From: Desulfovibrio sp.
GTDB taxonomy: Bacteria > Desulfobacterota > Desulfovibrionia > Desulfovibrionales > Desulfovibrionaceae
Direction of reading: 5' to 3'
NCBI RefSeq assembly: GCF_034006445.1
Contig: NZ_JAVESS010000001.1
Location: forward strand, 124,001-188,000
DNA: 64,000 nucleotides
The notes under the pieces are model-generated. The model was not told the DNA's origin. It ran no database searches and saw only the letters and a list, made by a program, of their open reading frames with translations. Shown in pieces: positions 51,619-58,580 of the stretch. The first letter of the stretch is position 1. Every line of letters starts with the position of its first letter. The translations under genes and the position numbers were made by a program.

Positions 51619-52142
51619 CATTGTTTTCTTCATCCCTCGCGCGCGCAAAAGGCGGCGGACGGGTTCGCATCTTTTGCCATTACCCTCAGGGCGCTGCCTT
51701 CACGCCGCTCCACTGGCGTCAGATGGAAACAGCGCTTGAGGCCATGCTTGAAGCCCTTCCGGCTGCGGCTCCGCGTGCCGCCGAAGAATTTCAGGTTCCG
51801 GCGGAAGTGGAGCTTTTCTTACTGGACGATGCCGCCATTGCAGATGCCAACGCCAGGCATCTCGGCTGCACTGGCCCCACCAATATTCTTTCCTTTCCCG
51901 GCGGGGCGGACGCTCCCGGAGTTTTACTGCTTTCGCTGGACACGCTGCGCAGGGAGTGCCTGCTGTACGGGCAGGATCCGTCCGAGCATGCCGTGCGGCT
52001 TCTGGCCCACGGCATGGGGCATTTGTGCGGACTGGATCACGGCCCGGCCATGGATGCCCTTTGTGAAGGCTGCATGGATGCGGGCTGCATGGCCCTGTGC
52101 AATGAAAAGGGCGCGGAGCCGGTTTGTGCAGTGTCTTTTTGA
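51615..52142 (+). CDS. ybeY: Endoribonuclease YbeY
   Basis: Zinc-dependent single-strand endoribonuclease for 16S rRNA 3' maturation and ribosome quality control. The 175-residue protein contains the H-x3-H-x5-H signature in LAHGMGHLCGLDHG near 134-147 and the substrate-cleft NILSFPGGAD. The start at GTG 51615 overlaps the previous stop codon (GTGA, 4 nt) and has AAAGG upstream; an earlier GTG at 51585 is in frame but inside the HD gene tail. The C-terminal 20 residues contain four cysteines (DALCEGCMDAGCMALC), an unusual addition. Confidence 0.85.
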   Translation: MTLFSSSLARAKGGGRVRIFCHYPQGAAFTPLHWRQMETALEAMLEALPAAAPRAAEEFQVPAEVELFLLDDAAIADANARHLGCTGPTNILSFPGGADAPGVLLLSLDTLRRECLLYGQDPSEHAVRLLAHGMGHLCGLDHGPAMDALCEGCMDAGCMALCNEKGAEPVCAVSF

Positions 52143-52430
52143 TGTGAGCGGCGGATCGTGGGCGGACGAGCGGCCGTGAAGGCGAGGGCGCAGGAGTTTG
52201 CGCGGGAAAACGTCGTTGCGGTGTGCCGTAACCCTTGCGAGGGGACACCCGTACGACGGATATTATTTGGTTTGCCCCAGGGAAGCACTGATTAAAGAAT
52301 CTTCTGGAAACGCGCTGGTATTTCGTCTGGCAAGGCGCGAGTTTTTTTGAAGCAGGAGTGGACTCTTCCGTCCTCGACTGTTTCAAAAAAAGTGAAGCAA
52401 GTCCGCCAAACGAAATAAATCAGCGTTTCC
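52143..52430. other. Spacer between ybeY and the nucleotidyltransferase gene
   Basis: 288 bp holding a family B copy (52279-52433) between convergent genes. The first 130 bp after ybeY contain no recognised signal. Confidence 0.5.
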
Positions 52431-52433
52431 CTA
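52279..52433. mobile_element. Structured repeat, family B, copy 4
   Basis: 155 bp, inverted relative to the copies at 11786 and 58066. Ends AGGGAAGCACTGATT and the complement of AGGGAAACGCTGATTT make terminal inverted repeats. The centre pairs TTTTTTTGAAGCAG with CTGTTTCAAAAAAAG around CCGTCC. Its right end lies in the stop codon of the minus-strand nucleotidyltransferase gene. Confidence 0.8.
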
Positions 52434-53528
52434 AAGTTTTGCCAGTGCCTGACAATGTAGGTCCCGCAGCTTTCTGGCTGAAATTTCCCCTTTGTCGCGC
52501 CACTCCTCTGGCAGACGCAAATCAAGAAGCACAGCCAGATGTGCAAGAGCCATAGTGCTGAGAGGGCTGCCGCTGTCCGCATCCACCAGGCGCCAGAAAC
52601 GCTGGTCAAGCCCTGATGCGTGAACCCGCCAGAGCAGGTCGCGGCGGGTTCCGGGCCGAAGCATTGAATACATGCCGCCTTTCATATGTTCGGCTGCCGC
52701 GATCGCTCCGGCTTTGGCAAAACGGACTGGCAGGCGCAAGCGGCGCGCCAGTTCCGCGCTCAGGGCAACACCACGTTTTTCATGGCCGTAGTGATGCGGC
52801 AGCAGGGCAGGATCGGTCTGGATTTTTCCGAGATCATGACAAAGCGCCATCCAGGCCGTCAGTGCGTCGCCAGCGACCATGTCCATAATGCGCAGGCTGT
52901 GCCCAAGAACCGAGTTGTTGTGCCATTGCGCCGGGCCCGCCGGAATTCGGCTCGCTTCGTCCAGTTCCGCCAGCCAGGGCCGCAAGGCTTGCCCCTGGGC
53001 CAGCACGCGAAAAAAGCGGCCAGGAGCCGGAGCCCCCAGAGCCTTGAGAATCTCGCGCCCCACACGTTCGGCGGGCAGAGCGGCCAGTTCCGCTGCCGAA
53101 AGGGCGCGCATCTGCTCAAAGGCGTTTTTGTCAATGCTCCAGTCAGGCCAGGCGGCGGCAAAGCGCGCCAGGCGGAAAATTCTTGTGGGATCGCAGGCAA
53201 AAGACGTGGGAGAGGCCGGGCGCAGAATGCGCCGCCGCAGATCGTGAAGGGCCTGTGGGTGCGAGTACAGTCTTCCCGCGCTGTCCAGGGCCAGGGCATT
53301 GACCGTGAGGTCACGCGCCATGAGGTCATTTTCGGGGCTGTTCCCGCGCAGGGGCATGCATTCACGCCCGCGCCACAGGCAAACGTGCACGCTTTTGCCC
53401 ACACGGCGGGCATGGGGATGAGCATCCAGAAAATCTTCCACAGTGCCGTCAAAGGCGAAATCCAGTTCCGTGGGCGTCCGGCCCACCAGCATGTCGCGCA
53501 CCGCGCCGCCAACGAGGTAAAGTTCCAT
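52431..53528 (-). CDS. tRNA nucleotidyltransferase / poly(A) polymerase-like protein with HD domain
   Basis: 365 residues. The N-terminal class II nucleotidyltransferase domain has YLVGGAVRDMLVGRTPTELDF, where family members normally carry D-x-D and this protein has Glu-x-Asp (E22, D24). It is followed by DLTVNALALD near 73, the RIFRLARFAA segment, and an HD domain (CHDLGKIQTD and HHYGHEKRG). It should add CCA ends or act on another RNA. Convergent with ybeY; its stop codon lies in the end of a family B repeat. The catalytic E/D substitution makes the reaction uncertain. Confidence 0.82.
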   Translation of the reverse strand: MELYLVGGAVRDMLVGRTPTELDFAFDGTVEDFLDAHPHARRVGKSVHVCLWRGRECMPLRGNSPENDLMARDLTVNALALDSAGRLYSHPQALHDLRRRILRPASPTSFACDPTRIFRLARFAAAWPDWSIDKNAFEQMRALSAAELAALPAERVGREILKALGAPAPGRFFRVLAQGQALRPWLAELDEASRIPAGPAQWHNNSVLGHSLRIMDMVAGDALTAWMALCHDLGKIQTDPALLPHHYGHEKRGVALSAELARRLRLPVRFAKAGAIAAAEHMKGGMYSMLRPGTRRDLLWRVHASGLDQRFWRLVDADSGSPLSTMALAHLAVLLDLRLPEEWRDKGEISARKLRDLHCQALAKL

Positions 53529-53580
53529 GGTCGCAGTATGTCACAGTCATCCACATGAGGGAAGCGAGGAGGTGGCTTCA

Positions 53581-54360
53581 ATGCCGGATTCGCGCCCGCC
53601 CGCCATCTGGCGCTTTGGACATCTGGCCTCATGCCTTGATGCCGCCATGCATATGGCCGCCAGCGGCCTGCTTGCGCCGTGGGACAGCGTGCAGTGCGCC
53701 GCCCAGAGCGCCGGGCGCGGGCAGTTGCGGCGCTCCTGGTATTCGCCGCCGGGCAATATCTATGTGGCCTTGCGGTTGCCGGTGACCCCACCTTTTGACG
53801 GTTCCGCAGCGGCTCCGGCCACAGCGTTTTTATTGGCAAAAGCCCTGCGGAGCGAGGGCTGGCCTGTACAGCTCAAGTGGCCTAACGATATTGTTATTGT
53901 GGACGCTGACGGGCAGCCCAAAAAATTGGCGGGCATTTTGCTTGAGGAGCGCGGCGGCATACTGCTGGCGGGTATGGGCATCAACGTGGATTTTTCCCCG
54001 CCAGCCGCCATATTACGGGCAGACGCCGCCATGGAGGCCACCTGTCTGCGTGACGCTTGCAGGCATGCGGAGGGGCAATATAATTCTACAGCGGAAGCCC
54101 TATGGCAACGGCTTGTAATGCTCATTCATTCAGCATATATTGACTGCCACTCATTTTCCGAGCAGTGGAAAAAGCGCGCCGACAGTCTTTTGCTGTGGCG
54201 TGGAAAAAATGTGGAGCTGCGCGACGATGGGCGCATTGTGCGCGGCTGGTTGGCGGGTTTAAGCCCGGCAGGCGGCCTTTGTCTTAACCGAAACGGACGG
54301 CTTGAGGAATTTTTCAGCGGAAGCCTTCTGCTAACTGGCAGAGCAGCAGTAAAGGGTTAA
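53581..54360 (+). CDS. birA: Biotin-[carboxylase] ligase, catalytic domain only
   Basis: Attaches biotin to the carrier domain of carboxylases. The 259-residue protein has GRGQLRRSWYSPPGNIYVAL (biotin-loop, GRGR-like), LKWPNDIVI with the catalytic Lys, LLAGMGINVDF and a C-terminal SH3-like beta domain. The N-terminal DNA-binding domain of E. coli BirA is absent, so it is a type I ligase without repressor function. Start ATG 53581 has AGGAGG. Pyruvate carboxylase is 5 nt downstream, so ligase and substrate are made together. Confidence 0.88.
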   Translation: MPDSRPPAIWRFGHLASCLDAAMHMAASGLLAPWDSVQCAAQSAGRGQLRRSWYSPPGNIYVALRLPVTPPFDGSAAAPATAFLLAKALRSEGWPVQLKWPNDIVIVDADGQPKKLAGILLEERGGILLAGMGINVDFSPPAAILRADAAMEATCLRDACRHAEGQYNSTAEALWQRLVMLIHSAYIDCHSFSEQWKKRADSLLLWRGKNVELRDDGRIVRGWLAGLSPAGGLCLNRNGRLEEFFSGSLLLTGRAAVKG

Positions 54361-54365
54361 AAGGC

Positions 54366-57300
54366 ATGGGCAACAAGACATTCGCGGAAGTGCAAGATTT
54401 TTTGAAGGGTAAGGTAATACTTGTCGCCAACCGGGGTATTCCGGGCAGGCGCATCTGCCGTTCCATTCGGGAACGGTTCGACGCCGTGGCAGCCATGACC
54501 GCCACTGATGTGGACAAAACCGCTCCGGCGGCCTCCACCGCTCAGGAGCTGGTTCTGCTGGGAGCAGAACCGCGCGCCTACCTGGACATTGATGGCGTCA
54601 TCGCCAAGGCCAAGCAGCGCGGCGTCGTTGGCATCCACCCCGGCTGGGGGTTCGCCTCTGAAGACACGCGTTTTCCCGCGCGCTGCAAAGAAGCGGGCAT
54701 TACCTTTATCGGCGCCACCGCCGAGGCCATGAACCTGCTCGGCAACAAGGTTCAGGCGCGGGAAGTAGCGCGAAAGCTCGGCATTCCTGTGGTTCCCGGT
54801 TCGGACGGCGCGGTTGACGTCCCCACGGCCAAAAAGCTTATCAGCGAGATGGGGCTGCCCATCATGCTCAAGGCTGAAGGCGGCGGCGGCGGTCGCGGTA
54901 TTTTCGCCATTCACAATGAAGCTGAACTTGAGGACGCCTTTTTCAAGGCTTCCACCATGGCGCAGGCTTCTTTTGGCAACCCGCGCCTGTTTGTGGAGAA
55001 GTTTCTCGCTGACGTGCGCCACATTGAAATCCAGGTCATTGCCGACATGTACGGCAATGTCTTTGCCTTTGATGAACGCGACTGTACCGTGCAGCGCAAT
55101 CACCAGAAACTCATTGAGATAACCCCCTCGCCCTGGTCGGGTCTCTCGCGCAACCTGCGCGAGCGGCTCAAGGACTACTCGCGCCGCCTGGTGCGCGCGG
55201 TGGGCTATCACAGCCTGGCAACGGTGGAGTTTCTGGTCACGCCCGAAGGCACGCCCTATCTTATCGAGGTCAATACCCGGCTGCAGGTGGAGCACGGCAT
55301 CACCGAATGCCGCTACGGCATCGACCTGGTTGAAGAGCAGATCGCCGTGGCCTTTGGCGCAGAACTACGCTACCGCGAAGAAAATCTGCGTCCCTCGTAC
55401 TGCGCCATGCAGGTGCGCATCAACTGCGAGAATCCGCAGGACAACTTTGCCCCCAACTCCGGCCTCATTTCGCGCTACGTGTCGCCCGGTGGCCCTGGCG
55501 TTCGCCTGGACTCCAACATCAGCGCCGGGTACGAGTTCCCTGCCAACTACGATTCGGCGGGCGCTCTGCTCATTTCCTATGCCCATGACTGGGAAAAGAC
55601 CCTTGGCATCATGGAGCGCGCGCTCAGCGAATATGTCATTGGCGGCATCAAGACCACCATTCCTTTCTACCGCCAGCTCATAAAAAATCCCCTGTTCCGC
55701 CAGGGCAACATCAACACCAACTTTATCGCCAACCATCCGGAGCTCATGGTTTATACCGACCTTGCTCCCGAGGGCGAACGCCTTTCCAAGCTGGTGGCCG
55801 AAATATCCGCCAAGGGTTTCAATCCCTACGTGCAGCTGGGGGAATACCGCTCGGATACCACGCCCTGTCTTGGCCCCTTTGAGCCGGTAATGCCCGCCAT
55901 CACTTCGGCGCAGCGGCGGCAGCCTTCGCCCTATCCGCAGGGCGACCGTCTGGCTACCCTGGATTACATCCGTGATTCCGGGAAGGTGCATTTTACCGAC
56001 ACCACACCGCGCGACTTCACCCAGTCCAATTCCGGCAACCGCTTCCGCCTTGCCGAAGACCGGCTTATTGGCCCGTATCTGGACAACGTGGGGTACTTCT
56101 CCATTGAAAATGGCGGCGGCGCGCACTTCCACGTGGCCATGCTGGCCAATATGACCTATCCCTTCACCGAAGCGAAGGAATGGAACCGCTTTGCCCCCAA
56201 GACCATGAAGCAGCTTCTGGTGCGCTCCACCAACGTGCTGGGCTATACGCCGCAGCCCCGCAACCTCATGCTCAAGACCGGAGAAATGATCTGTGACCAT
56301 TACCAGATCATCCGCTGCTTTGACTTTTTGAACCATATTGAAAACATGCGGCCCATGGCCGAAGTGGTTCTTAACCGCAATGACGTCATTTTCGAACCCG
56401 CCATCTCCATGTCCTGGGCCAAGGGTTTTGACGTGCAGCACTACCTTGGCGTCACGGAAGCCATGTTGCGCATGGTTGCCAGCGTCATGGGCGTGGACCC
56501 CAAGGAAGCTTCGCGGCACATCATTCTGGGTCTCAAGGATATGGCCGGGGTCTGCCCCCCGCGCTTCATGACGGAACTGGTCACGGCCATACGCAAAGCC
56601 TGGCCCGAACTTGTGCAGCACTATCACCGCCACTACACGGACGGCCTTTTTGTGCCCTCCTGCGGCGCGGCGGCCAAAGCCGGAGCACACATTATCGATG
56701 TGGGCCTGGGTTCGGCCGTGCGTGCGTACGGCCAGGGCGACGTGCTGTCCACCATGGCCTACATTGAGGACGAACTTGGCCTTACGTGCCATCTGGACAA
56801 GAGCGCCATCCGTGACGCCAATTTCGTCTGCAAGCAGATCATGCCGTATTATGACCGCTACTGCGCGCCGTACTTCCAGGGCATAGACTATGACGTCACC
56901 CTGCATGGCATGCCCGGCGGGGCCACTTCTTCCTCGCAGGAAGGGGCCATGAAGCAGGGCTACATCCACCTGTTGCCCTACATGCTCAAGTTCCTTGAGG
57001 GCACGCGCCAGATCGTGCGGTATCATGACGTTACCCCGGGTTCACAGATCACCTGGAACACGGCATTTCTGGCCGTGACCGGAGCCTGGAAGCGCGGCGG
57101 TGAAGACGAGGTGCGTTACCTGCTTCAGGTGCTTGCAGAAGTGACGCGCACGCCGGAAGAGGATTTGTCGCAGGAAATGCGCAAGGCCCGTCTGCACATC
57201 TACCGTGACTGCAACGATGCCTTCCGCAATCTTCTGCTTGGCAAGTTCGGCAAGCTGCCTCTGGGCTTCCCTGCGGACTGGGTGTACATGAGCGCTTTCG

Positions 57301-58067
57301 GCGCGGAGTGGAAAAACGCCGTTGCCAGCCGTACCGAGGTGTCGCCTCTGGAATCGCTGGTGGACATAAACCTGTCTGCGGAAGAAAAAGCCTGCGCCGA
57401 CATTCTCAAGCGCAAGCCCAATGAAGAAGAGTTTGTGCTCTACCTCAATCATCCGGCGGACGCCCTCAAGACCATACAATTCAAGGCCAAGTTCGGCGAT
57501 CCCAACAACCTGCCCCTGCACGTGTGGTTTGAAGGGCTGAAGGTCGGTCAGGATCTGTACTTCAACGACAGCAGCGGCAAGCCGCATCATCTGCAGTTGT
57601 TGAGCATCTCCTCGCCCAATGAGACCGGCATATCCATCTGCCGTTATGTGCTGGATTCCGAGTTCATGAGCAGCGAGGTGCAGGTGCGCCAGCCCGTGGG
57701 GACCGCCGCCAAGGGCGCACTTATGGCCGATCCTTCCAACCAGTTCCATGTGGCCGCGCCAAGCAATGGCGATCTCTGGGTCATGTATGTGCACCCCGGC
57801 GACGTGGTCAGGGCTGGCGAGGAACTGTTCAACGTGTCCATCATGAAGCAGGAAAAAGCCGTGCTCGCCCCTGTGGACGGCATGGTCAAACGTGTGCTTA
57901 AAACCGCTGACTTTAAAGAAAGCAAGCAGATGGTTTCTGTGCGCGAGGGCGAACTCATTGTGGAGCTTGGCCCTGTGCCGCGTGTGTGCGCCAATGAAGC
58001 CTGCGGTCAGCCCATTCCCATGGAAAACATCACCTTCTGCCCCTATTGTGGTTCAAAGGTCAGTTAG
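54366..58067 (+). CDS. pyc: Pyruvate carboxylase, single-chain, with C-terminal zinc ribbon
   Basis: Biotin-dependent conversion of pyruvate and bicarbonate to oxaloacetate, 1233 residues. Residues 1-470 are biotin carboxylase (GGGGGRGIFAIHNE; TRLQVEHGITE); 535-850 the carboxyltransferase barrel with DTTPRDFTQS and the carboxylated lysine in LKDMAGVCPPR; the biotin carrier domain carries the acceptor lysine in SIMKQEKAV (K1161) rather than the usual AMKME. The last 27 residues hold CANEACGQ and FCPYCGS, a C-x4-C and C-x2-C pair that looks like a zinc ribbon not present in ordinary pyruvate carboxylases. It belongs to the divergent type found in Desulfovibrio. The stop TAG is overlapped by a family B repeat. 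Confidence 0.93.
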   Translation: MGNKTFAEVQDFLKGKVILVANRGIPGRRICRSIRERFDAVAAMTATDVDKTAPAASTAQELVLLGAEPRAYLDIDGVIAKAKQRGVVGIHPGWGFASEDTRFPARCKEAGITFIGATAEAMNLLGNKVQAREVARKLGIPVVPGSDGAVDVPTAKKLISEMGLPIMLKAEGGGGGRGIFAIHNEAELEDAFFKASTMAQASFGNPRLFVEKFLADVRHIEIQVIADMYGNVFAFDERDCTVQRNHQKLIEITPSPWSGLSRNLRERLKDYSRRLVRAVGYHSLATVEFLVTPEGTPYLIEVNTRLQVEHGITECRYGIDLVEEQIAVAFGAELRYREENLRPSYCAMQVRINCENPQDNFAPNSGLISRYVSPGGPGVRLDSNISAGYEFPANYDSAGALLISYAHDWEKTLGIMERALSEYVIGGIKTTIPFYRQLIKNPLFRQGNINTNFIANHPELMVYTDLAPEGERLSKLVAEISAKGFNPYVQLGEYRSDTTPCLGPFEPVMPAITSAQRRQPSPYPQGDRLATLDYIRDSGKVHFTDTTPRDFTQSNSGNRFRLAEDRLIGPYLDNVGYFSIENGGGAHFHVAMLANMTYPFTEAKEWNRFAPKTMKQLLVRSTNVLGYTPQPRNLMLKTGEMICDHYQIIRCFDFLNHIENMRPMAEVVLNRNDVIFEPAISMSWAKGFDVQHYLGVTEAMLRMVASVMGVDPKEASRHIILGLKDMAGVCPPRFMTELVTAIRKAWPELVQHYHRHYTDGLFVPSCGAAAKAGAHIIDVGLGSAVRAYGQGDVLSTMAYIEDELGLTCHLDKSAIRDANFVCKQIMPYYDRYCAPYFQGIDYDVTLHGMPGGATSSSQEGAMKQGYIHLLPYMLKFLEGTRQIVRYHDVTPGSQITWNTAFLAVTGAWKRGGEDEVRYLLQVLAEVTRTPEEDLSQEMRKARLHIYRDCNDAFRNLLLGKFGKLPLGFPADWVYMSAFGAEWKNAVASRTEVSPLESLVDINLSAEEKACADILKRKPNEEEFVLYLNHPADALKTIQFKAKFGDPNNLPLHVWFEGLKVGQDLYFNDSSGKPHHLQLLSISSPNETGISICRYVLDSEFMSSEVQVRQPVGTAAKGALMADPSNQFHVAAPSNGDLWVMYVHPGDVVRAGEELFNVSIMKQEKAVLAPVDGMVKRVLKTADFKESKQMVSVREGELIVELGPVPRVCANEACGQPIPMENITFCPYCGSKVS

Positions 58068-58219
58068 GGAAACGCTGATTTATTCCGTTTGGCGGACTTG
58101 CTTCACTTTTTTGAAACAGTCGAGGACGGAAGAGTCCACTCCTGCTTCAAAAAAAGAGCGCGCCTTGCCAAACGAAATACCTGCGCGTTTCCAGGAGGCT
58201 CTTTAATCAGTGCTTCGTT
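58066..58219. mobile_element. Structured repeat, family B, copy 5
   Basis: 154 bp starting in the pyc stop codon: AGGGAAACGCTGATTT at the left and AATCAGTGCTTCG at the right. Centre: CTTTTTTGAAACAG and GCTTCAAAAAAAG around GGACGGAAGAGTCC. Same orientation as copy 1 and inverted relative to copy 4. Confidence 0.8.
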
Positions 58220-58240
58220 AGGTTACACGACATTGACGCT

Positions 58241-58277
58241 TTTTGGCTTCCGGAAGGTTGTCTTCCGGAAGCCAAAA
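58241..58277. terminator. Perfect 16-bp hairpin after pyc
   Basis: TTTTGGCTTCCGGAAG (58241-58256) pairs exactly with its complement at 58262-58277 around a 5-nt loop. There is no T-run after the stem, so it may be a processing or stabilising structure rather than an efficient terminator. Confidence 0.6.
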
Positions 58278-58280
58278 CCC

Positions 58281-58430
58281 CTGGAGCAGAATATTTTGAG
58301 AAAATGTATTCTCAAAATTTATGGTACGCTCGCCCCGGCGCTTAGCCGCGCAAGCAAATAGCGCGTACGGCTTCGCGGCGGGCGTCTGCTCAGGCAGTCG
58401 CCAGAGCAATTTCAAAGTGAAGTTGCTCTA
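58281..58430. mobile_element. Structured repeat, family C, copy C7
   Basis: 150 bp homologous to copy C2 at 24593-24741 in inverted orientation: CTTAGCCGCGCAAGC-like and GCGGGCGTCTGCTCAGGC segments match, and the right end is TTGCTCTAATG. Internal hairpin ATTTTGAGAA. Upstream of ppsA. Confidence 0.78.
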
Positions 58431-58505
58431 ATGCCGGCAACCCCGATACGCCGGCGCATCAGTATTTCTGTCATACCAGCCGTGGGCCTTCTGCCGCGTG
58501 GTAAT

Positions 58506-58536
58506 TTGTAGACAGTTTGCCGATGCCGATCTACAA
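58506..58536. promoter_or_regulatory. Inverted repeat upstream of ppsA, possible operator
   Basis: TTGTAGA (58506-58512) and TCTACAA (58530-58536) are exact complements separated by 17 bp, 45 nt before the ppsA start codon. The protein that might bind is not known. Confidence 0.35.
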
Positions 58537-58580
58537 TTTCCTAGGTTGCAATGCTTCTGTTTCCCAAACCGGAGGAAGAC

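Noticed and set aside
55365-57026. 553-codon minus-strand frame opposite pyruvate carboxylase
   Set aside because: Antisense to confirmed motifs of pyc; no ribosome site or family match.
5525-58430. Dispersed hairpins considered as small RNA genes
   Set aside because: Family members show terminal inverted repeats and TA flanks but no dedicated promoters; mobile repeats are a better explanation, though some may be transcribed.
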